Assembly: GCA_947174505.1 (NCBI GenBank) | Contig: CAMWJF010000007.1 | Coordinates: 1-64,000, forward strand | Length of the DNA: 64,000 nucleotides | DNA from: an uncultured Lachnospiraceae bacterium | GTDB lineage: Bacteria; Bacillota; Clostridia; Lachnospirales; Lachnospiraceae | Reading direction: 5' to 3' | In this document: piece by piece, positions 9,152-15,891 of the stretch | How the letters are laid out: every line of letters begins with the position of its first letter | How positions within the stretch are numbered: position 1 is the stretch's first letter | Position numbers and translations under genes: made by a program | The notes under the pieces: model-generated | Database searches by the model: none | What the model was told of the DNA's origin: nothing | Seen by the model: only the letters and a program-made list of their open reading frames with translations

Positions 9152-9177
9152 GCAAATGTCCGATGGAATCGGGCAGG
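9152..9177 (+). repeat. Dispersed palindrome CCGATGGAATCGG, copy 1
   Basis: A 26-base sequence beginning GCAAATGTCCGATGG recurs at 39351-39376 with two mismatches; the central 18 bases are identical. Its core CCGAT-GGA-ATCGG folds into a short hairpin. It sits in the leader of the NfeD gene. Confidence 0.6.
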
Positions 9178-9221
9178 GAACGTTTGGGCGCGGGTTTTAC
9201 ACTGTGCATCAGGGAGGGAAC

Positions 9222-9680
9222 ATGATGGAGATACAGGCGTTAAACATGACGGTGGTCTGGCTGGTCATCCTTGTGGCGCTGGTTGTGATCGAACTGCTGA
9301 CGATGGGACTTACCACTGTCTGGTTCGCGGGCGGCGCGCTTGTGGCTACTTTGGCTTCTCTGCTGCATCTGCCGGTTGTGATACAGATTATACTGTTTCT
9401 TGTGGTTTCGGCGCTGCTTTTGTATTTTACAAGGCCTATTGCGGTAAAATATTTTAATAAAGACCGTGTGCGTACAAACGCGGAAAGCCTTGTGGGACGG
9501 CAGGCCATAGTCATCAGCGAAATTGATAATCTGCAGGGCATCGGACAGGTGAATGTGGGCGGCATGGAATGGTCTGCTCGCACGAAGACGGACGAGGAGA
9601 AGCTGCCGGTGGGCGCAGTGGTGATTGTGCTTGCCATAAACGGCGTGAAACTGATTGTAGAGGAGAAGAAAGAATTGTAG
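9222..9680 (+). CDS. NfeD-like membrane protein
   Basis: About 153 residues: two or three transmembrane segments (VVWLVILVALVVIELL, VWFAGGALVATLASLL, VVIQIILFLVVSALLLYF) followed by a C-terminal OB-fold of about 70 residues (ESLVGRQAIVISEIDN...KLIVEEKK). This is the short NfeD architecture. NfeD proteins pair with SPFH/stomatin proteins in membrane microdomains, and the next gene is exactly that partner. GGGAGGG at 9211-9217 fixes the ATG at 9222; a longer frame from 9156 would overlap a repeated palindromic sequence and is rejected. Confidence 0.85.
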   Translation: MMEIQALNMTVVWLVILVALVVIELLTMGLTTVWFAGGALVATLASLLHLPVVIQIILFLVVSALLLYFTRPIAVKYFNKDRVRTNAESLVGRQAIVISEIDNLQGIGQVNVGGMEWSARTKTDEEKLPVGAVVIVLAINGVKLIVEEKKEL

Positions 9681-9797
9681 CGGCTATTCGGTGCAGGTCG
9701 AAGCGTTTACCGCTTGGACCGTAAAACAGGATTCATCAAAGCGATGAAGGTACCGGACAGCTATGGGCTGTAAATGCTTTCGGAAACGGAGAAGAAA

Positions 9798-10718
9798 ATG
9801 GGTGGACTTGTAGCGTTACTGGTTGTATTGATACTGATTGTCCTGATTCTGGCATCCTGTATCAAGATTGTGCCGCAGGCACAGGCATATGTGGTGGAGC
9901 GGCTGGGCGCATACCAGCAGACATGGTCTGTGGGACTGCATATCAAGGTTCCTTTTATTGACAAGGTGGCGAAAAGAGTCGTTTTGAAGGAGCAGGTGGT
10001 GGATTTCGCGCCCCAGCCCGTGATTACAAAGGATAACGTAACCATGCGGATTGACACGGTGGTCTTTTTCCAGATTACGGACCCGAAGCTTTTTGCTTAC
10101 GGCGTGGAGAACCCGATCATGGCAATTGAGAATCTGACGGCGACAACGCTTCGTAATATCATCGGTGAGATGGAGCTTGACCAGACGCTGACGTCCAGAG
10201 AGGTGATTAATACGAAGATGCGCGCTTCCCTTGATATTGCGACAGACCCCTGGGGCATTAAGGTGAACCGTGTGGAGCTTAAGAATATCATTCCCCCGGC
10301 GGCGATTCAGGACGCCATGGAGAAGCAGATGAAGGCGGAGCGTGAGCGCCGTGAAGCGATCCTGCGTGCGGAAGGTGAGAAGAAATCCACCATTCTGGTA
10401 GCGGAAGGCCAGAAGGAATCGGCGATTCTGGAAGCGGAGGCGGAGAAACAGTCTGCGATCCTGCGCGCGGAGGCCCAGAAGGAGAAGATGATCCGCGAGG
10501 CAGAAGGTGAAGCGGAGGCAATTCTCAAGGTGCAGAAGGCAACGGCCGACGGTATCCGCATGATCCGTGAAGCCGGTGCGGACGAGGCGGTCTTAAAGAT
10601 CAAGAGTCTGGAAGCTTTCGAGAAGGCGGCGGACGGTCAGGCGACGAAGATTATCATTCCTTCGGAGATTCAGGGACTGGCGGGACTTGCGGCTTCTGCG
10701 AGGGAAATATTAAGATAA
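9798..10718 (+). CDS. SPFH/Band 7 (stomatin-like) membrane protein
   Basis: A 306-residue membrane scaffold protein. One N-terminal transmembrane helix (LVALLVVLILIVLILASC) is followed by the SPFH domain (QAQAYVVERLGAYQQTW..., DNVTMRIDTVVFFQI, RNIIGEMELDQTLTSRE) and a long charged coiled coil. The coil at about 195-245 is built from repeats of roughly 11-13 residues around AEGQKESAIL, with four recognisable units. Family members oligomerise into rings in membrane microdomains and work with NfeD, encoded just upstream. GGAG at 9788-9791 favours the ATG at 9798 over one at 9774. The stop lies three bases before a large structured RNA element. Confidence 0.9.
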   Translation: MGGLVALLVVLILIVLILASCIKIVPQAQAYVVERLGAYQQTWSVGLHIKVPFIDKVAKRVVLKEQVVDFAPQPVITKDNVTMRIDTVVFFQITDPKLFAYGVENPIMAIENLTATTLRNIIGEMELDQTLTSREVINTKMRASLDIATDPWGIKVNRVELKNIIPPAAIQDAMEKQMKAERERREAILRAEGEKKSTILVAEGQKESAILEAEAEKQSAILRAEAQKEKMIREAEGEAEAILKVQKATADGIRMIREAGADEAVLKIKSLEAFEKAADGQATKIIIPSEIQGLAGLAASAREILR

Positions 10719-10720
10719 CA

Positions 10721-10812
10721 GAGTGAGAAGTGCTTCTAAAGACGTCCCGCTAGGGCGGGACGTCAAGAAGCACTAAGTCTCACTCGAAAGAATGCCCAAA
10801 GACAGGCATTCT
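10721..10812 (+). repeat. Two-hairpin intergenic RNA element, copy 1
   Basis: Stem-loop I (10721-10785) has three helical tiers: GAGTGAGA/TCTCACTC, AGTGCTTCT/AGAAGCACT and GACGTCCCGC/GCGGGACGTC with a TAGG loop. A 3-base bulge (AAG) separates tiers one and two, and an AAA/A internal loop separates tiers two and three. Stem-loop II (10789-10812) is AGAATGCC/GGCATTCT. The same geometry with different outer stems occurs at 49565-49660. There is no T-run after either hairpin, so it is not a plain terminator. It lies between the SPFH gene and argF. Confidence 0.8.
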
Positions 10813-10839
10813 CTGCGCGGATTGGAGTAAAGGGAAAAC

Positions 10840-10879
10840 GGCAGGACGGTTCTGGTGAGCTGTCCTGTCGATGATTTTT
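10840..10879 (+). terminator. Hairpin and T-run in the argF leader
   Basis: GGCAGGAC pairs with GTCCTGTC, and the helix extends to about 13 bp with wobble pairs around a TGGT loop. A T7 run follows five bases later. It is placed 22 bases before argF, so it could end upstream transcripts or act as an attenuator. The gap between stem and T-run makes it an imperfect terminator. Confidence 0.5.
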
Positions 10880-10901
10880 TTGTACATAAGGAGGCAGTAT
10901 C

Positions 10902-11894
10902 ATGGATTTGAAAGGGCGCAGTTTTTTAAAGCTTCTGGATTTTACGCCGGAGGAAATTCTGTATATGGTGGATGTGGCGGCGGATTTGAAGGATAAGAAA
11001 AAGAAGGGAATCCCAGTGGACAGGCTGCGGGGGAAAAATGTGGCGCTGATCTTTGAAAAAACCAGCACCAGAACCCGCTGTGCCTTCGAAGTGGCGGCCC
11101 ATGATCTGGGCATGGGAACAACATACTTGGACCCGTCGGGCTCCCAGATCGGCAAAAAGGAGAGCATCGCTGACACGGCGCGGGTTTTGGGGCGAATGTA
11201 TGAGGGGATTGAGTACCGTGGATTTGGGCAGGAGATTGTGGAAGAACTGGCGAAACATGCGGGCGTGCCCGTCTGGAACGGTCTGACCAATGAGTTTCAT
11301 CCGACCCAGATGCTGGCGGATCTTTTGACCATAAGAGAGCATTTCGGCCGCATAAAGGGTATTAAGCTTACCTACATGGGCGACGCCCGCTACAACATGG
11401 GTAATTCCCTGATGGTGGTCTGCGCCAAGATGGGGATGCATTTCACGGCCTGCACCAGCAAAAAATATTTCCCGGAGGAGGCTCTTACGAAAATATGCCG
11501 GGAGATTGCGGAAGAAAACGGCGGTTCCATCCGTCTGACGGAGGATGTACCGGAGGGAGTGACGGGAGCTGACGTGGTATACACGGACGTGTGGGTGTCC
11601 ATGGGCGAGCCGGAGCAGATCTGGGAGGAGAGACTGCATGATCTTGCGCCTTATCAGGTCAATGCGAAGGCGATGGCGCTGGCAGGAAAGGATGCGGTGT
11701 TCATGCACTGTCTGCCCGCCTTTCATGATCAGATGACCGGAATCGGCAGGGAGATCGGTGAAAAGTATGGTATGGCGGAGCTGGAAGTGACGGACGAGGT
11801 GTTTGAGTCGCCCCAGTCCATTGTGTTTGACGAGGCGGAGAACCGTATGCACACCATCAAGGCAGTGATGGCTGTGACATTGGGTGGGGTGTAG
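10902..11894 (+). CDS. argF: Ornithine carbamoyltransferase
   Basis: Joins ornithine and carbamoyl phosphate to give citrulline and phosphate, in arginine synthesis; the reverse direction is used in arginine deiminase catabolism. The 330 residues carry the carbamoyl phosphate loop STRTR near residues 55-59, HPTQM, the ornithine-binding DVWVSMGE and the HCLPAFHD motif with the active-site Cys. Length and motifs fit the ArgF/ArcB family. No arcA or arcC lies nearby, so a biosynthetic role is assumed. AAGGAGG sits eight bases before the start. The leader contains a terminator-like hairpin and the two-hairpin element. Confidence 0.93.
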   Translation: MDLKGRSFLKLLDFTPEEILYMVDVAADLKDKKKKGIPVDRLRGKNVALIFEKTSTRTRCAFEVAAHDLGMGTTYLDPSGSQIGKKESIADTARVLGRMYEGIEYRGFGQEIVEELAKHAGVPVWNGLTNEFHPTQMLADLLTIREHFGRIKGIKLTYMGDARYNMGNSLMVVCAKMGMHFTACTSKKYFPEEALTKICREIAEENGGSIRLTEDVPEGVTGADVVYTDVWVSMGEPEQIWEERLHDLAPYQVNAKAMALAGKDAVFMHCLPAFHDQMTGIGREIGEKYGMAELEVTDEVFESPQSIVFDEAENRMHTIKAVMAVTLGGV

Positions 11895-11910
11895 GAGAAG
11901 GCTGAATCAA

Positions 11911-11966
11911 TTCTCTGATGAGCAAATTATACATCCAAGAATTTGTGGCGCTTCGGATATGGAGGA
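11911..11966 (+). repeat. Three-hairpin leader element, deleted copy
   Basis: The sequence CTCTGATGAGC (loop of hairpin 1), AGAATTTGTG (5' arm of hairpin 2) and CTTCGG..TGGAGG (3' tail) follow in the same order as in the full copy on the minus strand at 40442-40570. The 3' arm of hairpin 2 and all of hairpin 3 are missing. The tail supplies GGAGGA, the ribosome binding site of birA. Confidence 0.65.
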
Positions 11967-11974
11967 AAAGATCC

Positions 11975-12982
11975 ATGAAAACAGACAGATCCGATATTTT
12001 GACATGCCTGCGAAACAGCGAGGATTATGTGTCGGGACAGCAGCTTTGCGACCGTCTCGGGGTTTCCCGCACGGCGGTCTGGAAGGTGATGAAACAGCTA
12101 AAGGAGGAGGGGTATCGGATCGAATCGGTGCCAAGCCGCGGGTATCGTCTGGTGGAGAGTCCGGCGGACGTATATTCGGAGAGTGAGATTGCCAGCAGGC
12201 TTCACACGAAATGGGCGGGACGGCGGCTGATCTATTTCGACTCCACCGGCTCCACGAACCCGGACGCCAAACGTTTTGCGGAGGAGGGCGCGCCGCACGG
12301 CACCACGGTGGTGGCCGACAGGCAGACGGCGGGCAGAGGCCGCAGAGGTAGGGCGTGGGAGTCGCCTGCGGGCAATTCTGTTTATTTTACGATTGTAATC
12401 AGGCCGGCCTTTGTCCCGGATAAGGCGTCCATGATTACGCTGGTGATGGCGCTCTCCGTGGCGGAGGCGATTCACGGGGTGACAGGCCTTGATACGGGCA
12501 TCAAGTGGCCGAATGATATTGTGGTGAACGGGAAAAAGGTGGTCGGCATTCTGACGGAGATGAGCATGACGCCGGAGATGAATGAGATTCAGTTTCTGGT
12601 GGCGGGCGTGGGTGTGAATGTGAACCAGGAGAGCGCGGAGGCATTCCCTGAAGAGCTACGCGGGACAGCCACTTCCCTGAAGATAGAGTCCGGGCGGCAG
12701 ATTGACAGGGCGGCGCTGCTGGCGCGGATTCTGGAGCAGTTTGAGACGGATTATGGAACCTTTGAACAGACCCTTACACTGTCCGCATTAAAGGAACGCT
12801 ATGAGTCCCGGCTGGCTGGCAGGGACGCCGCGGTGCGTGTGCTTGACCCGGCGGGAGAGTACACTGGGATTTCGCGGGGAATCACCGACACAGGAGAACT
12901 GGTCGTGGAGAAGGAAAACGGAGAGAGAGTCCCGGTTTATGCGGGGGAAGTGTCGGTCCGCGGGCTGTACGGGTATATTTAG
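11975..12982 (+). CDS. birA: Biotin protein ligase / biotin operon repressor
   Basis: A 335-residue bifunctional BirA. The N-terminal winged helix (YVSGQQLCDRLGVSRTAVWKVMKQLKEEG) binds DNA. The central ligase domain has GRGRRGRAWESP, the biotinyl-5'-AMP loop, and KWPNDIVVNGKKVVGIL with the catalytic Lys. A C-terminal SH3-like domain ends it. It attaches biotin to carboxylases and, when loaded with biotinyl-AMP, represses biotin genes. GGAGGA at 11961-11966 decides the start at 11975, and the frame upstream of it is part of a dispersed repeat rather than protein. It appears to head a run of genes in the same direction through lysS. Confidence 0.93.
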   Translation: MKTDRSDILTCLRNSEDYVSGQQLCDRLGVSRTAVWKVMKQLKEEGYRIESVPSRGYRLVESPADVYSESEIASRLHTKWAGRRLIYFDSTGSTNPDAKRFAEEGAPHGTTVVADRQTAGRGRRGRAWESPAGNSVYFTIVIRPAFVPDKASMITLVMALSVAEAIHGVTGLDTGIKWPNDIVVNGKKVVGILTEMSMTPEMNEIQFLVAGVGVNVNQESAEAFPEELRGTATSLKIESGRQIDRAALLARILEQFETDYGTFEQTLTLSALKERYESRLAGRDAAVRVLDPAGEYTGISRGITDTGELVVEKENGERVPVYAGEVSVRGLYGYI

Positions 12983-13001
12983 TCGCAGGTTGAGGGAAAG
13001 T

Positions 13002-13343
13002 ATGAAAGAGGACAGAATCGTGCTCTGCGGCGCGAATGCTTACGAGCAGAAATATTTTTTTAATGAGAAATTCGATAAAATACCGCAGTCGATCAAGGAC
13101 GAGCTGCATATCATCTGCGTGCTTTTTACAGAGGAAGTGGGCGGTATCTTCACCATTGTATTTGAGGAGGACGGCAGCATTTCCCTGGAGACGGATGCGG
13201 AGGAGGACGATCTGCTCTATGATGAGATAAGCAGCGGTCTTCTGGTGGGAGAGATCCGCAGGAACAGGCAGGAGATGCTGGAGTCCCTGCAGTTGTATTA
13301 CAGGGTGTTTATTCTTCACGAGCCGATACCTGAGATGGATTGA
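13002..13343 (+). CDS. Conserved hypothetical protein (DUF6145-like)
   Basis: A 113-residue acidic cytosolic protein with no signal peptide or membrane segment. From memory it resembles a Lachnospiraceae-restricted family annotated DUF6145, often found beside birA and dus genes. It contains the segment LCGANAYEQKYFFNEKF and an EEVGGIFTIVF strand pair. Its role is unknown. GAGGGAAAG precedes the ATG at 13002; an earlier in-frame start would lie inside birA. It starts 20 bases after the birA stop, so the two are probably cotranscribed. Confidence 0.7.
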   Translation: MKEDRIVLCGANAYEQKYFFNEKFDKIPQSIKDELHIICVLFTEEVGGIFTIVFEEDGSISLETDAEEDDLLYDEISSGLLVGEIRRNRQEMLESLQLYYRVFILHEPIPEMD

Positions 13344-13413
13344 AAAGCGGCATGAAAGATGGCTGTTTCAATGGCAGTTTAAGCATTTGACAGGGAGGAT
13401 TGGTAAAAAGGAC

Positions 13414-14385
13414 ATGGGCCATCTACTGAAACCGCTTACGATAGGCGGCGTTACATTGGAAAATAATCTCATACTGGCTCCCATGGCAGGCGTGACAGAC
13501 CTGCCTTTTCGTTTGCTGTGCAGCGAACAGGGGGCGGGACTTTGCGGGATGGAAATGGTGAGCGCCAAGGCTATTATGTACGGCAATAAAAATACGGAGG
13601 GGCTGCTGGCGGTTCATCCGCAGGAAGGCCCGGTTTCCCTGCAGCTGTTCGGTTCTGACCCGAAGATCGTCAGCGAGATGGCGAAACGGATTGAGGAGCG
13701 GCCCTTTGCCGTGCTGGATATCAACATGGGCTGCCCTGTACCGAAGATCGTGAACAACGGGGAAGGCTCGGCCCTGATGCGGGAGCCGGAGCTGGCGGGA
13801 AAGATCATTGCCGCCACGGTAAAGGCCATAAAGAAACCTGTCACGGTAAAAATCCGCAAGGGGTTTGACGCGGCCCATGTCAGTGCGGTGGAGATGGCGA
13901 AGATTGCCGAGGATGCGGGAGCCGCGGCTGTGGCAGTGCACGGCAGGACCAGAGAACAGTTTTACAGCGGGGAGGCGGACTGGGATATCATAGCTAAGGT
14001 AAAGGAGGCGGTCGCCATTCCCGTAATCGGAAACGGGGATGTGACGGACGGGGAGAGCGCCAAAAGACTGCTTTTGCAGACCGGCTGCGACGGTGTGATG
14101 ATCGGCCGCGCCGCCAGAGGGAACCCATGGCTGTTCGGGCAGGTCGCCGCCTGGCTGGAAGAGGGACGGGTACTGCCTGCGCCGTCCATGGAAGAGAGGA
14201 AGAAAATGATCCTGCGCCATGCCGCGCTTCAGCTCGAAATAAAAGGAGAGTATACCGGTGTCCGGGAAATGCGAAAACACCTGTCGTGGTACACGGCGGG
14301 ACTGCCCGGCTCGGCCAGACTCAGGGGAAGCGTAAATCAGGCGGAAAGTTTTGGGGAGATTGAAAAGCTGGTGGAATCCATGTAA
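13414..14385 (+). CDS. dusB: tRNA-dihydrouridine synthase (DusB type)
   Basis: A flavin enzyme that reduces uridine to dihydrouridine in tRNA D-loops using NAD(P)H. Roughly 324 residues form a TIM barrel plus a C-terminal helical domain. Motifs are LAPMAGVTDLPFRLLC (FMN binding), MGCPVPKIV with the active-site Cys, KIRKGFD and GNGDVTDGESA followed by GRAARGNPW. ATG at 13414 gives the normal N-terminus; a TTG further upstream has GGGAGG nearby but adds residues not expected in the family. The stop is followed by a hairpin GCAGGAAT/ATTCCTGC at 14393-14417. Confidence 0.92.
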   Translation: MGHLLKPLTIGGVTLENNLILAPMAGVTDLPFRLLCSEQGAGLCGMEMVSAKAIMYGNKNTEGLLAVHPQEGPVSLQLFGSDPKIVSEMAKRIEERPFAVLDINMGCPVPKIVNNGEGSALMREPELAGKIIAATVKAIKKPVTVKIRKGFDAAHVSAVEMAKIAEDAGAAAVAVHGRTREQFYSGEADWDIIAKVKEAVAIPVIGNGDVTDGESAKRLLLQTGCDGVMIGRAARGNPWLFGQVAAWLEEGRVLPAPSMEERKKMILRHAALQLEIKGEYTGVREMRKHLSWYTAGLPGSARLRGSVNQAESFGEIEKLVESM

Positions 14386-14472
14386 CCTCCCTGCAGGAAT
14401 TTAGATGGCATTCCTGCGCCTGTAAGGACATATACTGTGTCAGAACAGAAGACAGGCACAGGAGAAAACACG

Positions 14473-15300
14473 ATGGAAACGGAGAGCATCGTCTATTTTC
14501 ATCCCATACAGGATATGCATAAAATGACCGCTGCCAAGAGACACTGGTGGGAGGGTATTTCTCTGCCTGGAAGGGTCTTGCGGGCGGAGGATGCGGGCGG
14601 CTTCTTTGTGCCCGTGGACTGTTTGGTTCCGCATTACTATTATAAAAAGAAACCGTGGCCGCAGGAGATTTTGTCGGAGGCTATGGCGACCGTGCTGCAC
14701 GGTGCGCCGGGACTGGCGGACGCGTTTCTTCATCCGGAAATAATGACACTCGTGTCGGAAGATCGGAAGGAGCGCTGGACGCCGCGCCGGGAGACAATGG
14801 AAAGGCTTTCCGCCGGTCTGCTTGCGGCCTGTGCCGCCGACTGCCTGTTTCAAAGGGGCATGGTAAATGTACTGCTTGGCCGGTCTGAGGACACCGATTG
14901 GCAGATGGAGATGACAAGGCGGCTTCTGGCGCCCTATCTGCCCAGGATCAACAGCCTTATCTTCCATTATGAGGAGGTGGAGGGAACGGATATCTGGGAG
15001 GAGGCGGCGGATGAACTGGAGGCATATGGATACGAATACGGGCTTGTCCCGTGTATGAAGCCTTATCTTACTTCGGAGGAAGCTCTTCGCTGCGACAGGG
15101 AAAGGTGCGGCGGGGTGATCCTGGATTATGCGGAAAAGCCGAGATACCCCAGAGTGGAACGGGAGGGACAGACGGTCTATGCGGATTTGACCTCCAACCG
15201 GGAAAAGGAGCTGCGCTACGCCGGAAAAAACGGGCGGATTCTCTATATATCGCCCCTCAAATATCTTGACACTATAGTAAAAAATAGTTATGATAGGTAG
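14473..15300 (+). CDS. Hypothetical protein beside greA
   Basis: A 275-residue protein that I do not recognise as a named family. It is soluble, with no signal peptide, and rich in Tyr, Trp and acidic residues. Recognisable stretches are HWWEGISLPGRVL, DCLVPHYYYKKKPWPQ and a C-terminal GRILYISPLKYLDTIVKN. AGGAG eight bases before 14473 favours that ATG; a GTG at 14437 would add 12 residues. It lies between dusB and greA on the same strand and is probably in their operon. Similar genes occur, as I recall, in the same place in related Lachnospiraceae, but no function is known. Confidence 0.7.
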   Translation: METESIVYFHPIQDMHKMTAAKRHWWEGISLPGRVLRAEDAGGFFVPVDCLVPHYYYKKKPWPQEILSEAMATVLHGAPGLADAFLHPEIMTLVSEDRKERWTPRRETMERLSAGLLAACAADCLFQRGMVNVLLGRSEDTDWQMEMTRRLLAPYLPRINSLIFHYEEVEGTDIWEEAADELEAYGYEYGLVPCMKPYLTSEEALRCDRERCGGVILDYAEKPRYPRVEREGQTVYADLTSNREKELRYAGKNGRILYISPLKYLDTIVKNSYDR

Positions 15301-15367
15301 ATGTGAAAACCCAAGTTTTTCGAGCGCGCACTGCGTATGGAATATATAGGAAAGGAAGATTTTTACC

Positions 15368-15850
15368 ATGCAGGAGAAAAAGAATATTTTAACGTATGAG
15401 GGCTTGCGCAAGTACGAGGAAGAGTTACATGATTTAAAGGTTGTAAAGCGTAAGGAAGTAGCCCAGAAAATCAAGGAGGCCAGAGAGCAGGGCGATCTCT
15501 CCGAGAACGCGGAGTACGACGCGGCCAAGGATGAGCAGCGCGACATTGAGGCGAGGATTGAGGAGCTGGAGAAAATTCTTAAAAATGCCGAGGTTGTAGT
15601 GGAGGATGAGGTGGATCTCGACAAGATCAACATCGGCTGCCAGGTTAAGATACTGGATGTGGAATTCAATGAAGAACTGGAGTATAAGATCGTAGGTTCT
15701 ACCGAGGCGAACAGCTTAAAAGGAAAGATTTCCAACGAGTCTCCTGTGGGCAAGGCGCTGATCGGCAGTAAAGTCGGTGATACGGTAGAGGTGGAGACAC
15801 AGGCGGGAGTCATTAAGTATAAAGTGCTGGAGATACAGCGGTCGAATTAA
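15368..15850 (+). CDS. greA: Transcription elongation factor GreA
   Basis: Rescues backtracked RNA polymerase by stimulating cleavage of the 3' end of the nascent RNA through the secondary channel. The protein has 160 residues, the usual length. An N-terminal coiled coil ([21 protein letters not shown]) bears the tip sequence [13 protein letters not shown] with the conserved acidic residues. The C-terminal FKBP-like domain ends [18 protein letters not shown]. It starts 17 bases after GGAAAGGAAG and is followed after 41 bases by lysS, a common gene order in Firmicutes. Confidence 0.95.
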   Translation: MQEKKNILTYEGLRKYEEELHDLKVVKRKEVAQKIKEAREQGDLSENAEYDAAKDEQRDIEARIEELEKILKNAEVVVEDEVDLDKINIGCQVKILDVEFNEELEYKIVGSTEANSLKGKISNESPVGKALIGSKVGDTVEVETQAGVIKYKVLEIQRSN

Positions 15851-15891
15851 ACCCTGTGGGTAAGTGACCATTTTGGAGAAAGGGCAGCGGC

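Noticed and set aside
9156-9221. N-terminal extension of the NfeD protein
   Set aside because: The extra 22 codons encode the dispersed palindrome and GGGAGGG is placed for the ATG at 9222.
11917-11930. CTGATGAG, which resembles the hammerhead ribozyme core
   Set aside because: No GAAA partner and no third stem; the motif sits in a simple hairpin loop and the other full element has CCGATGC instead.
14440-15813. A 457-codon antisense frame over the hypothetical gene and greA
   Set aside because: It overlaps the unmistakable greA gene, is Ser-rich low complexity, and has no initiation signals.
15301-15891. A T-box leader before greA-lysS
   Set aside because: No T-box sequence (TGGNACCGCG) or specifier stem; gaps are too short.
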